Positions 24,288 through 33,452 of a DNA stretch of 64,000 bases are shown one piece after another. How positions within the stretch are numbered: the first letter of the stretch is position 1; each line of letters begins with the position of its first letter. The stretch comes from VXNE01 sp963664635 (lineage in GTDB: Bacteria > Pseudomonadota > Gammaproteobacteria > Pseudomonadales > Azotimanducaceae): the NCBI GenBank assembly GCA_963664635.1, contig OY761542.1, positions 3,038,001 to 3,102,000 of the forward strand. Reading direction: 5' to 3'. The notes below the pieces were generated by a model that saw nothing but the letters and a program-made list of their open reading frames with translations, did not search any database and was not told the origin of the DNA. Both the position numbers and the translations under genes were made by a program.

Positions 24288-25952
24288 TCACAGCGTCGCC
24301 GTGATCTCCCCAAGCCGCTCGGTCAGAAGCCGGTTCTCGCGATAGTCGATCGGAATCACCACCAGGCTCGGCCCCGGCGCCTCGAACGAGGCCTCCAGCA
24401 CACCGCGCAGGTCGCGGCTGTCGGCGCAGCGGTAGCCGTTCCAGCCGAAGGCCTCGGCAAGCTGCAACCAGTTCGGATTGCCGAACGAAAGGTCCGTATG
24501 CCGGCCGAACGTGGTCTCCTGCTTCCACGCGATCAGGCCGTACTCGTGGTCCTCCCAGACGAGGGCCGTGAGGCTGCTGCCCAGACGCCTGGCGGTTTCC
24601 ATTTCCTGCACGTTCATCAGGAACCCGGCGTCTCCGCAAATGGCCAGCACGCGCCGGTCCGGATGCACCAGATTCGCCGCGATGGCGCCGGGCAGCGCGA
24701 AGCCCATCGAGCAGAAGCCGTTCGGGATCAGACAGGTGTTCGGCGCGTGGCAGTGGTAGTGCCGGGCGACCCACATCTTGTGGGCGCCCACGTCGGACAG
24801 CAGGATGTCCTCGGGGCCGAGCACCGCACGGGCATCCACCAGCGCCTTCTGCGGACGGATGGTGCCCTCGGTGTCGTCGTCGGCGTACTCGTCGAATTCC
24901 GCCTGCATCTCGGCTCGCAGCGCACGCTGCCGAGACAGGTCAAAGGACGGGGCGCCGCTCCGGTCGATGCGCTCGTTGAGCATCCAGAGCAGGTGCGCGA
25001 GGTCACCGACCAGCTCCACGTCCGGGGCGTAGTGGGCGTCCACCTCCGCCGGCAGGAAGTCCGCGTGCACGATCCGCTTGTCCGCCTCGGGATTCCACAG
25101 GCGCGGGTGGTATTCGACCATGTCGAAGCCGAGCGAGATCACCAGGTCGGCCTCGTCGATCGCCAGGTTCACGCGGTCGCGGGCGCCCAGACCCGCCGTG
25201 AACAGGCAGTAGTCCGCGTCCATGTCCACGCAGCCCTTGGCCATGAACGTGCTCACCACACCGATGCCCGTCTTCTCGCAGAACAGCTTCAGTTGCCGAC
25301 TGGCGCGGCGCCGGATGCAGCCGTTGCCCGCGAGGATCACCGGCCGCCTGGCGCCTCGCAGGAGCTCGAACGCCTGGTCGACGATCTTGTCGTCCGGCAC
25401 CGGACGGCGTAGCCGCCGGGCCGTGAGGGGCCGCGCACGCGTGTCGAGCCCGGCGATGTCCTCGGGGAGTTCGATGTGGACGGCGCCCGGCTTCTCCGTC
25501 GTCGCGATCACGACGGATTTGCGCACGATCTCGGGAATCGCTTCCGGCGTGCGTACGGTCTCCGCCCACTTCGTCACCGGCTCGAACATCGCCACCACGT
25601 CCATCACCTGGTGCGATTCCTTGTGCAGCCGGTGCGTGGTGCCCTGTCCGGTGAGGACCAGCAACGGGGACCGGTCCATGTTGGAGTCCGCGACGCCGGT
25701 GATCAGATTCGTGGCGCCGGGCCCGAGCGTGCCGAGGCAGGCCGCCGGCGTGCCCGTCAGGCGTCCGTACACCTCGGCCATGAAAGCCGCTCCCTGCTCG
25801 TGCCGGGTCAGCACGAAACGGATGCTGTCCGACGCTTCCAGCGACATCATGAAGTCGGCGTTCTCCTCTCCGGGCACGCCGAATATGTACTCGATGCCTT
25901 CGGCTTCCAGGCACTTGACGAACAGGTCGGACGCCTTCATGCGGGTCTCCAT
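24288..25952 (-). CDS. Acetolactate synthase large-subunit-like ThDP enzyme
   Basis: A 554-residue thiamine diphosphate enzyme. The N-terminal domain carries IFGVPGEENADF with the catalytic Glu and VLTRHEQGAAFMAEVYGR. The C-terminal cofactor motif begins GDAGFLMNVQEMETA and ends DHEYGLIAWKQ. This matches the group annotated as acetolactate synthase large subunits that act without a regulatory subunit; no small subunit gene is near. AAGGAG precedes METRMKAS. It would join two pyruvates or similar keto acids, but members of this group also include other ThDP lyases, so the substrate is uncertain. It lies convergent to the enolase-superfamily gene and 23 nt after the solute-binding protein gene. 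Confidence 0.8.
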   Translation of the reverse strand: METRMKASDLFVKCLEAEGIEYIFGVPGEENADFMMSLEASDSIRFVLTRHEQGAAFMAEVYGRLTGTPAACLGTLGPGATNLITGVADSNMDRSPLLVLTGQGTTHRLHKESHQVMDVVAMFEPVTKWAETVRTPEAIPEIVRKSVVIATTEKPGAVHIELPEDIAGLDTRARPLTARRLRRPVPDDKIVDQAFELLRGARRPVILAGNGCIRRRASRQLKLFCEKTGIGVVSTFMAKGCVDMDADYCLFTAGLGARDRVNLAIDEADLVISLGFDMVEYHPRLWNPEADKRIVHADFLPAEVDAHYAPDVELVGDLAHLLWMLNERIDRSGAPSFDLSRQRALRAEMQAEFDEYADDDTEGTIRPQKALVDARAVLGPEDILLSDVGAHKMWVARHYHCHAPNTCLIPNGFCSMGFALPGAIAANLVHPDRRVLAICGDAGFLMNVQEMETARRLGSSLTALVWEDHEYGLIAWKQETTFGRHTDLSFGNPNWLQLAEAFGWNGYRCADSRDLRGVLEASFEAPGPSLVVIPIDYRENRLLTERLGEITATL

Positions 25953-25975
25953 GTTTTGGCTCCTTCTGTCCGGCG

Positions 25976-27832
25976 TTAGTCGGACCGCCTCTCCGCTGCC
26001 AGCCCCGTCTCAATGCGCTCCGCCCGGGCCTCGTCCCACCACCACGCGTCGGGAAAGCCGGTCCGGAACGGGGGATCTGGCTCGGGCCGGCCGAACTTGT
26101 CCCAGTAGACGACGCGCGGTCCGGAGATCGCCACCAGCGGGATGTAGTAGAAGTTCCAGAGCAGGACGCGGTCCAGCGCGCTCGCGGCCGTCTTGAGTTC
26201 GTCCAGCGAACCGGCGGCAAGTACATTCTCGAGGAGCGCGTCCACGGCGGGATGGGCGATGCCGGGCGCGTTCGTCAATGCCGACGTCGCGGACGCCGAG
26301 TGCAGCCGACCACGCAGCCCGAACTCGGGCGTGATGGCCGCGCCGAAGTATCCGAACACCACGTCGAAGGTACCCTCGTTCAGGATGTTGACGTACTGGG
26401 ATGTCTCGACCATCCGGATCGTCCACCCGATGCCGAGCCGCTCCAGGTGGCGGACGTACGGCAGGAGCGTGCGGCGCTGGTCCGGTGTCCGGATCACGAA
26501 CCGCAACTCGAACGACCGCCCCGCGCTGTCGCGGAGCACGCCGTCGCGCATGTGCCAGCCCGTTTTCGCGAGGAGTTCCAGCGCCGCGATCTGGGCCCGG
26601 CGGTTGTACCCGAATCCGGTCGAGCGCGGCAGTTCGAAGGCCTCCGTGAACAACCGCTCCGGCAACGTCCCGCGAAAGGGTTCGAGCAGGCGGCGTTCCG
26701 CTGCCGTGGGCGGACCGGTCGCTGCGAGGTACGAGCCCGGAAAGTAGCTCATCGGCCGTTCGTACAGGCCGTGATTCAGCGCGCGATTGCCCCACTCGTA
26801 GTCGAAGGCCATCGACAGCGCCTGCCGCACGCGCCGGTCGGCGAGCTTCTCCTGACGCGTGTTGAACGCCAGGGCACGCGCGAACCCGACGTAGGACATG
26901 CGCGTATGCCGCCGCTGGACCAGCCAGCCCCGGTCCTTCGCCGGAATGCTGTACGCGGTCGCCCAGTACCTGGGATCGGGTTCGGCGCGGAAGTCCACCA
27001 GGCCCTTGCGCAGCGCTTCCCGGGCGATCGTCGCGTCACGATAGACGTCGTAGCGGATCGAGCCGAAGTTGTGCCGGCCGCGATGGATGCCGAGGCGGCG
27101 TCCCCAGTAGTCGGGCACACGCTCGTAGCGGATGTATCGCCCCGCGCGGAAGTCCGCGACGCGGTAGGGACCGCTGCCGAGCGGGGGCTCCAGGGTGGTC
27201 TTCGTCATGTCCCGAGCGCGCCAGTAGTGCTCCGGGACGATCGGCCACTTGGCCATCACGATGACGTTGTTGGGGCTCAGGCCGCTCAGGTTCCGGAAGT
27301 CGAACCGGATTTCGCGCTCGGCCAGGATCTCGCTGCCCTCGATGAACTGGAACGCCTGCCGGACTCCGCCCGCCCCGTCTTCGGCGATCCAGTCGAAGGT
27401 GAATTTCACGTCGCGGGCCGTGACCGGCACGCCGTCGTGCCACCGTGCTTCCGGGCGCAGGCGGAAGATCGCCCACGAGTAGTCCTCCGCCAGGGCGACC
27501 TCTTCCACCAGGTTGCCGTAGAAACTGCCTGGTTCGTCGTCCGAGGGCCAGAACAGCGGGTCGTAGAGCATGGCCAGTTCGATGACGTGGATCCCCGGCG
27601 GCCGGATCCCTTTGTCGATGATCGGCGTGAAGCTGTTGAAGTTCTGTGCCGTGGCGAGCACCAGCGCGCCGCCCTTGGGCGCGCCCGGGTTCACGTAGTC
27701 GAAGTGCGCGAAGCCCTCCGGGTATTTCAGGTCGACGAAGTTGGTGACGCCGTGCCGGAACTGTGGCTCGGCGGACACGCCCGCAGCGATCGCGAGGATG
27801 AGGAAGCCGAACGTGCTGGACCCGTAGCGCAT
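25976..27832 (-). CDS. Extracellular solute-binding protein, family 5 (peptide type)
   Basis: A 618-residue periplasmic binding protein with a signal peptide (FGFLILAIAAGVSA). The family 5 pattern is clear: LVEEVALAEDYSWAIFRLRP, then RWHDGVPVTARDVKFTFDWI, GSGPYRVADF, and LADRRVRQALSMAFDYEWGN. The HGVTNFVDLKYPEGFAHFDY start resembles the YejA/murein-peptide group. It delivers oligopeptides or similar ligands to an ABC importer, but no permease or ATPase genes are adjacent, so it is an orphan here. The start at 27832 has no clear SD. The ALS-like gene follows in the same direction after 23 nt. A decayed C-terminal fragment of a related gene lies at 33120. Confidence 0.85.
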   Translation of the reverse strand: MRYGSSTFGFLILAIAAGVSAEPQFRHGVTNFVDLKYPEGFAHFDYVNPGAPKGGALVLATAQNFNSFTPIIDKGIRPPGIHVIELAMLYDPLFWPSDDEPGSFYGNLVEEVALAEDYSWAIFRLRPEARWHDGVPVTARDVKFTFDWIAEDGAGGVRQAFQFIEGSEILAEREIRFDFRNLSGLSPNNVIVMAKWPIVPEHYWRARDMTKTTLEPPLGSGPYRVADFRAGRYIRYERVPDYWGRRLGIHRGRHNFGSIRYDVYRDATIAREALRKGLVDFRAEPDPRYWATAYSIPAKDRGWLVQRRHTRMSYVGFARALAFNTRQEKLADRRVRQALSMAFDYEWGNRALNHGLYERPMSYFPGSYLAATGPPTAAERRLLEPFRGTLPERLFTEAFELPRSTGFGYNRRAQIAALELLAKTGWHMRDGVLRDSAGRSFELRFVIRTPDQRRTLLPYVRHLERLGIGWTIRMVETSQYVNILNEGTFDVVFGYFGAAITPEFGLRGRLHSASATSALTNAPGIAHPAVDALLENVLAAGSLDELKTAASALDRVLLWNFYYIPLVAISGPRVVYWDKFGRPEPDPPFRTGFPDAWWWDEARAERIETGLAAERRSD

Positions 27833-28000
27833 TGCCGACCATGGTACCCGGCACGCGAACCGCCTCGCTGCACGGGACACACCTCGATTCGGTCTTACAC
27901 GGAGATGGCGACGGCGCACGCATGGTCGGGCGAGAATCCTACGGAATGCGGAGAGATTTCCGAACGTGGTGGCGGTGAGGCCTATGGGAAAGTCGGCGCC

Positions 28001-28951
28001 ATGGCGACCCCCCGCTACAAGCTGGTCGACGAGGAGCATGCGGCCTGCTACCACCTCACGTCGCGCTGCGTGCGGCGCGCCTGGCTGTGCGGCTACGACT
28101 CCGTCACGACGCGCGACTACGCGCACCGGAAGGCCTGGCTGGTCGACCGGATGAAGAAGCTGGCTCGCTGCTTCGCCGTGGAGATCTTCGGCTACGCGGT
28201 CATGAGCAACCACTTCCACATGGTGCTGCGCTATGACCCCAAGGCGAGCGAGTCCTGGACCGACGAGGAAGTGGCGCAGCGCTATGTCGAGGCGTTTCCG
28301 CCAAGGGTGAAGGGCCAGCTGGACGAGCAGGACAAGACGGAACAGCTCGAGCAGCGCAAGGCGGAAGAGCGCGAACTGCTCATGGAGGATCCCGAGGGCC
28401 TCGCCCGGGCGCGTCGCACACTCGGCTCGTTGTCGGACTTCATGAAGTACCTGAAGCAGCCGATCGCGCGGCGCGCCAACATGGAGGACGACTGCGAGGG
28501 GCACTTCTTCGAACAGCGCTTCTACTCCGGTGCGCTGCTGAGCGAAGCGGCCTTGCTGGCGGCGATGGTCTACGTGGATCTCAACCCGGTCCGGGCGGGG
28601 CAGGTGCGCGAACTCATCGAGTGCCGCGACACTTCGATCGGCGAGCGCCTGCGGGAACACAGCGAGGCGGCGCTGGACGAGTACCTCGCGCCGGTGGCGT
28701 CCGGCCTCGAAGACACCGCCACCGAGACCCCGGCGCCCCTGGCCATCACCCTGCGGGCCTACCTGGAACTGCTGCTGGAGATGCTGGCCGTGGAGACCGG
28801 CACGCAGCAGCGTCCCGACCCCGTCGCGCGTTGGACGGCCTGGGTCACCTCGCTACGGAAACGACAGCGCGCCTACGGCTCGGCCGAGCAGCTACAGAAC
28901 TGGACCGCAGCGCGGGGCATGTGTCTCCGGGAGACGCCCCTGCCTGCCTGA
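28001..28951 (+). CDS. REP-associated tyrosine transposase (RAYT, Y1 HUH family)
   Basis: A 316-residue single-strand transposase-like protein. The HUH metal motif is His71-Phe-His73 in AVMSNHFHMVLRYDP and the catalytic Tyr is Tyr150 in DFMKYLKQ. The VYVDLNPVRAG block is typical of the family. RAYTs act on short palindromic REP sequences scattered in the genome. Three REP-like hairpins of one type occur in this window (41916, 46459, 53984), and this enzyme could be their mobiliser; that link is inference. The gene is divergent from the solute-binding gene. No terminal repeats were seen at its own edges, so it may be domesticated. Confidence 0.88.
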   Translation: MATPRYKLVDEEHAACYHLTSRCVRRAWLCGYDSVTTRDYAHRKAWLVDRMKKLARCFAVEIFGYAVMSNHFHMVLRYDPKASESWTDEEVAQRYVEAFPPRVKGQLDEQDKTEQLEQRKAEERELLMEDPEGLARARRTLGSLSDFMKYLKQPIARRANMEDDCEGHFFEQRFYSGALLSEAALLAAMVYVDLNPVRAGQVRELIECRDTSIGERLREHSEAALDEYLAPVASGLEDTATETPAPLAITLRAYLELLLEMLAVETGTQQRPDPVARWTAWVTSLRKRQRAYGSAEQLQNWTAARGMCLRETPLPA

Positions 28952-29134
28952 CGCCCTCGCGGGCCGATCGACCCGTCCGCGGCGGTCCATCGGCCTCCAG
29001 ATGACGTCGCGACCAACTTCCAGCCCTTTCGGGAGTCCCTGAGGGGACGCCCGGCGCCGCAATTTCGGACCACAGCCCTCGCTCAAATCGCCCCCTGATC
29101 TGATCCGGGAACAGATTCTCCTCCGCAACCACCC

Positions 29135-29184
29135 GACCGTGTGTCCCCGGCGGACCCCCGGCGGACCGCGTGTGTCCCCGGCGG
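29135..29184. repeat. GTGTGTCCCCGGCGG repeat pair
   Basis: Two copies of GTGTGTCCCCGGCGG lie 29 bp apart in the 260-bp gap between the RAYT gene and the DAO oxidoreductase. The core matches the other GTGTCC arrays. Nothing else was recognised in this gap. Confidence 0.65.
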
Positions 29185-29211
29185 CGAAGGCCTGGCAACC
29201 GAGGATCGCCG

Positions 29212-30429
29212 TCACACGTCGGGGGCTCGGCAGTACTCCAGGAAGGCGCGTGTCGGGCCGTCCAGGCTGTCCCTGCCGAGCACGAGACCCTTGACCAGCC
29301 TGCCGGCGTTGGAGCCGAGGCCCATGCCGTTGCCGTTGCCCACCACCGCCATGATCACGTTCTCGTGCTCGGGCAGCTCCGCAATGATCGGCCGCCCGCC
29401 TGTGGGGAAGCAGATGGGACCGCCCCAACCGGCCTCGATCTCCACGCCGTCGAGCGCCGGGTAGCGCCGGATCATCTCGGCATGGATGTCCCGGAACGCC
29501 TCCTGGTTGTTGTCCGGCGAGAGCCGGCCGGGCGCCGGTGCCAGCCCGCGGTTGCCGCCGCCGAAGACCAGGCGCCGGTCCCGCCGCAACCGCTGGTAGT
29601 AGTGGGGTGGGTAGTCGTAGATCAGGATCTCCTCGTTGGCGGGTGGCCCGAGCGTCGCGGCCGTAGTCTCGTCCAGCGGCGCAGTAGCGATCGCGTACGT
29701 GTGGGCGGGCTCGAGGTACTTCCGCAAGAACGGAAACTGGCCCGAGTAGGCGTTGAGGGCCAGCACGGCCTTGGATGCGCGCAACGTCCCGCCCGGTGTC
29801 TTCACCACGACCGGCGCGCCGCCCTCGATCGACTCCACGGGCGTTCCCTCGTACAGGCGCACGCCCTCGCCGAGGACCACATCGCGCAGCCCGCGGATCA
29901 TGCGATAGGTGTCTACGCGGGCCTGGTCTTCGAGCACTAGCCCGCCCCAGGTTCGGAACGTGACCAGGTCGAAGTCCTCGGCCGGGATCCACCGCGCCCG
30001 GAGGCCGAGCCCGGCGAGGTAGTCCGCCAAGTTCCGGTTGCCATCGATGTCTTCTGGTGTCGCAGCGGTCAACCAGAACGGGCAGCGCGCGAAGCCGCAC
30101 TCGATCCCCTCCGAAGCGAGCAGGTTGCGGATCCCGTCGAGACAGCCCTGGGCCCAGGCCGCGAGCTGCTCGGGCGCCTCCCTGCCCATGTTCCACATGT
30201 GTGGCGTGAGGTGGCCGACGTGCCGCCCGCTCGAGCCGTAACCCACGTGGTCCCGCTCGACCACGGCGACGTCGAGCCCCGCGTTGCACAGGGTGTACGC
30301 GCAGGAGAGGCCGACGATCCCCGCGCCGACGATCACCACGTCGCAGTGGGTGTCACCTGTCAGCGCATCGGTGCGCGCCGGATCGTCATCGTCGGCGAAG
30401 AAGCTGGTCTTGAAGGGGATGGTCTGCAT
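29212..30429 (-). CDS. FAD-dependent DAO-family oxidoreductase (PuuB/OrdL-like)
   Basis: A 405-residue flavoprotein. FAD binding is seen in CDVVIVGAGIVGLSCAYTL, followed by VVERDHVGYGSSGRHVGHL and, at the end, WGGPICFPTGGRPIIAELPE and GNGNGMGLGSNAGRLV, the standard DAO closing motif. The SSGRHVGHL block is like gamma-glutamylputrescine oxidase and related amine oxidases. It probably oxidises a secondary amine or amino acid with oxygen as acceptor. The start is the ATG of MQTIPFKTSFF; the open frame runs upstream but without an SD. It is divergent from the PhyH at 30579, 149 nt apart, and the two may act in one pathway (inference). Confidence 0.82.
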   Translation of the reverse strand: MQTIPFKTSFFADDDDPARTDALTGDTHCDVVIVGAGIVGLSCAYTLCNAGLDVAVVERDHVGYGSSGRHVGHLTPHMWNMGREAPEQLAAWAQGCLDGIRNLLASEGIECGFARCPFWLTAATPEDIDGNRNLADYLAGLGLRARWIPAEDFDLVTFRTWGGLVLEDQARVDTYRMIRGLRDVVLGEGVRLYEGTPVESIEGGAPVVVKTPGGTLRASKAVLALNAYSGQFPFLRKYLEPAHTYAIATAPLDETTAATLGPPANEEILIYDYPPHYYQRLRRDRRLVFGGGNRGLAPAPGRLSPDNNQEAFRDIHAEMIRRYPALDGVEIEAGWGGPICFPTGGRPIIAELPEHENVIMAVVGNGNGMGLGSNAGRLVKGLVLGRDSLDGPTRAFLEYCRAPDV

Positions 30430-30578
30430 TGGTCTCTGGCCTTGTAGATCGGTCACTGGGGCTGGATGCGGAATTCCGCGCGGCGCGCATGGGGGCGGCT
30501 CCCTGTGGTTGCGCGTATCGCGTTTCTTGTAGAGTGCCATGGGTCCGACCTGAGAAACCGAACCAACGGAGGTTTCGC

Positions 30579-31475
30579 ATGCAGGCATCCCCCGTGAACA
30601 ACCGTTACCTGGACGAAATCGCCCGGTTGGGGCTCGAGCGCAAGGCGCTGGAACTCGAAGCCAACGGCTTTACCGTGGTCGAGGACGCACTCGATCCCGA
30701 CCTCACCGCGCGCGGCCTCGAGGCCACCCTGCGCACCATCCACGAGCGCTCGGGCAAGCGCCCGGACGTCGAGACGGGCGAAGACTTCGGCGGCTACTGG
30801 GCCTGGCGTTACAACCTGCTGAAGGACCCTGCGTTCGAAGAGATCGTCATGGCCGAGAAAGTCCTGGCGCTGGTCGACTTCCTCGTGGGCCAGGATTGCA
30901 TCCTCAGCACCGTAACGTCCCACATACGGGGCGAGGCACGCAGTGAGAAGCTGCCGCATGGCTACCTGCCGCTGCACGGGGACGACCCGCACCCGCACGC
31001 CGGCTTCAACAACTCCACCACCGTGAACATCTGCCTGACCGACGTGACCGAGGCGTCGGGCTGTCTCGCGTTCGTGCCCGGCAGTCACAAGCTGGCGCGG
31101 CAGCCGACCGAGCCCGAGAGGGTGCTCGCGGGGAATGACGCCAACCCCGAGGCGGTGCCCGTGGTAGCGCCGGCCGGTGCGGCGATCATCTGGCCCTCGC
31201 ACACCTGGCACGGCTCGTGGGAATCCCTGGACCCCGGACTGCGCGTGACGCTGGCCCTGCTCTACTCCCGACCGCACCTGCAGTCGTACGAGCTGTACCG
31301 GGAGACGGTTCCCGACGAGGTGCTCGCACGGAACGCACCGCGGTTCGCCAAACTCATGGGCATGGACACCATTGGGGGCTGGAACGACAACCAGGACGAC
31401 TGGCTGAAGCCGTGGCGCGAGCGTGACCGGTCGCGTTACACGCCACCCCCCGCCGTGTCCACATCGCAGTCGTAA
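30579..31475 (+). CDS. Phytanoyl-CoA dioxygenase (PhyH) family protein
   Basis: A 298-residue Fe(II)/2-oxoglutarate dioxygenase. The triad is His133-Gly-Asp135 (YLPLHGDDPHPH) and His211 (SHTWHGSWE), with ESLDPGLRVTLALLY providing the Arg for 2-oxoglutarate. The block SGCLAFVPGSHKLARQP is canonical. It is more distant from the other two PhyH proteins in this window, so it probably has another substrate. CGGAGG precedes the ATG. It is a single gene, divergent from the DAO oxidoreductase and followed by a repeat-filled gap and a decayed EstB-type gene. Confidence 0.9.
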   Translation: MQASPVNNRYLDEIARLGLERKALELEANGFTVVEDALDPDLTARGLEATLRTIHERSGKRPDVETGEDFGGYWAWRYNLLKDPAFEEIVMAEKVLALVDFLVGQDCILSTVTSHIRGEARSEKLPHGYLPLHGDDPHPHAGFNNSTTVNICLTDVTEASGCLAFVPGSHKLARQPTEPERVLAGNDANPEAVPVVAPAGAAIIWPSHTWHGSWESLDPGLRVTLALLYSRPHLQSYELYRETVPDEVLARNAPRFAKLMGMDTIGGWNDNQDDWLKPWRERDRSRYTPPPAVSTSQS

Positions 31476-31577
31476 CGGCGGCGGGCCCTCCTCGCCGCCG
31501 TCTCGGGTCGAGCAGGTAATCCGAGACGGGGCGGGGCCAACCCGTCTCATACAGGTTCGTCCGCCTCGCCCACTCTA

Positions 31578-31680
31578 ACCCGGACACACGCGGCCCTTGC
31601 CAAACCCGGACCCACGCGGGGCCTTCGCGCCGCCGCCGCTCAGTTATAGTGCCGCCCTTCGGACACACACAGACCGGGGC
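31578..31680. repeat. CGGACACACG-type repeats before the EstB pseudogene
   Basis: AACCCGGACACACGCGG and AACCCGGACCCACGCGG are tandem units of about 26 bp, followed by another CGGACACAC at about 31658. They occupy the place where the N-terminus of the following gene should be. Confidence 0.6.
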
Positions 31681-32752
31681 CCCGAGCACGACGACGTGGG
31701 CGCCCGCTTCGCCGCCACGATCGAGGGCGAGTTCGTCGTGGACATCTGGGGCGGCCACCGGGACGCGGCAAAGACCGAGCCCTGGGCCGAGGACACCATC
31801 GTCTGCGTCTATTCCTCGACGAAGACCATGACCTTCCTGTGTGCCCTGCTGCTCGCGGACCGGGGCGAACTGGATCTCTACGCACCGGTCGTGAAGTTCT
31901 GGCCGGAATTCGGCCAGAACGGCAAGGCAGCTACCGAAGTGCGCCATTTCCTGAGCCACACCTCGGCCCTTCCCGGGTTCGAGCCGACCGTCAGGGGCGC
32001 CGAGCTGTACGACTGGGACTTCTGCATCGGGAACCTCGAGCGGCAGGCGCCGTGGTGGGAGATCGGCGCGCAGAGCGGCTATCACGCGGCCACAGGGGTT
32101 CCTCATCGGCGAGGTCGTGCGCCGCGTGACCGGCAAGTCCATCGGCACGTTCTTCCGGGAGGAGATCGCGGAGCCGTTGGGCGCGGACTTCCACATCGGC
32201 GTGGATCCCCGCCACTTCTCGCGGATCGCCGAACTGGTGCCGAGCGAGATGCCGCCCGATCCCTCGGAGAACCCGTTCGTCGACGTGGAGCCGGGCTCCA
32301 TCGTCGACCGCATCGGCAAGAGCCTGGAGATGGATGAGGACGCCGTGACGACCGCCGCGTTCCGTCAGGCGGAAATCCCCGCCGTCAACGGCCACGGCAA
32401 CGCCCGTTCCATCGTCCGCGCCCGGACCCCCCTCGCGAACGGTGGCCGGGCGTTCGGCGTGGAGTTGCTCTCGGCCGCCGGCTGCGAGCGCATCCTCGAC
32501 GAACAGATCCATGACGTGGACCATCTGTTCGGCTTTCCGCTCAAGTTCGGCATGGGCTACGCCTTCGGCACCGACGACAGGCTGGCGCCGGCGGAGACCA
32601 GCATGTTCTGGGGCGGCGCCGGAGGCTCGAGCGTGGTGCTCGACCTGGAACACCGCATGTGCCATTCCTACGTCATGAACCTGATGAGCAACTCGATCTT
32701 CGCGGACACGCGCAGCGTCGACTTGGGCAAGGCCGTCTACGAGTGCCTGTAA
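31675..32752 (+). pseudogene. EstB-type serine beta-lactamase-fold esterase, truncated and frameshifted
   Basis: The sequence FVVDIWGGHRDAAKTEPWAE, then VYSSTKTMTFLCALLL (SxxK active site), LSHTSALPGF, and QAPWWEIGAQSGYHAAT is an EstB/beta-lactamase-family serine hydrolase. At about 32092 the frame is lost: two missing bases would restore HAAT-QGFLIGEVVRRVTGKS. The rest continues in another frame from RRVTGKSIGTFFREEIAEPL to FWGGAGGSSVVLDLE and a stop at 32752. The usual first 20 or so residues are replaced by GTGTCC-type repeats. Both lesions together make a functional protein unlikely. Confidence 0.8.
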
Positions 32753-32873
32753 GGGGACGCCCCTGCGGCGGCCCGTACCGCCTTTCCTTCCCGTCTTCGG
32801 ACCTCCCACCCTTGCTCGACCTCCCTATACGCGCCGAGCGGATCATCCGGCCAAGCGCAAGGGGGACCGAACG

Positions 32874-33020
32874 ATGAACCCGACTACCAGACCGTATCTG
32901 GCTTGGCCCGCCGTCTGTGCAGCATTGCTTGTCCTTCTGCCCGCGCCCCCTCCACGCCGAATCGGCGGACGAGGACGTGATCGTCACCGCGACGTACCAG
33001 TACGCAGGAGACGGCCGGCA
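32874..33020 (+). pseudogene. TonB-dependent receptor N-terminal remnant
   Basis: An ATG begins a good signal peptide (WPAVCAALLVLLPAP). After a small frameshift it continues as LHAESADEDVIVTATYQ, the start of a TonB-dependent receptor plug domain (EDVIVTA). The barrel is entirely missing. Confidence 0.55.
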
Positions 33021-33119
33021 GCACCCGAACCCGGCGCGCCTTCGAGACCTCCGCTCCCAACATCCCCGGCCATCCACCCGAGTCCGAGTGGCGCATCGCC
33101 GAGTCCGTCCCTCCCGGAG

Positions 33120-33284
33120 CGGGCGCAGCCAGACCGGCCGCGATGCGTTGCGCCTTCGCCTCGTCTCACCAGCAGGCGTCCGGGAAGCCGGTTCAGACGG
33201 AGGATCTTCCCCGGGCCTCCCGAAACTTGTCCCAGTGGACCACCCTGAGCCCGGAGATGCCCTCCAGCGGGACGTGGCAGTCGA
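33120..33284 (-). pseudogene. C-terminal fragment of a family 5 solute-binding protein
   Basis: The leftward sequence VPLEGISGLRVVHWDKFREA and the following FPDAWW region align with the end of the intact protein at 25976 (IPLVAISGPRVVYWDKFGRP, FPDAWWWDEA). Frames are broken and no more of the gene is present. It abuts the 39-bp repeats. Confidence 0.65.
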
Positions 33285-33406
33285 GGGCCGCAATGGGACA
33301 CCCACCCGCGCCGCAAGCCGAAAGGGCCGCAATGGGACACCCACCCGCGCCGCAAGCCGAAAGACGTCGCGGGGACACCCAAGTGCACAACGTGCACAAC
33401 GTGCAC
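33285..33406. repeat. Two 39-bp repeats with GGGACACCC core, then GTGCACAAC repeats
   Basis: Units at 33285-33323 and 33324-33362 are identical over 39 bp (beginning GGGCCGCAATGGGACACCCA). A third, partial core GGGGACACCC lies at 33371. Then GTGCACAAC is repeated at 33383 and 33392, with GTGCAC at 33401. Confidence 0.85.
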
Positions 33407-33414
33407 CCCGATCG

Positions 33415-33443
33415 TTTCCGACGCGTGTCAATAACGCTATAGT
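33415..33443 (+). promoter_or_regulatory. Probable original promoter of the downstream phyH gene
   Basis: TTTCCG and TATAGT are separated by 17 bp. With the insertion sequences removed, this promoter would lie 27 bp before the phyH start codon now at 37667. The assignment is inference from that reconstruction. Confidence 0.5.
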
Positions 33444-33452
33444 CCGCTAGCC

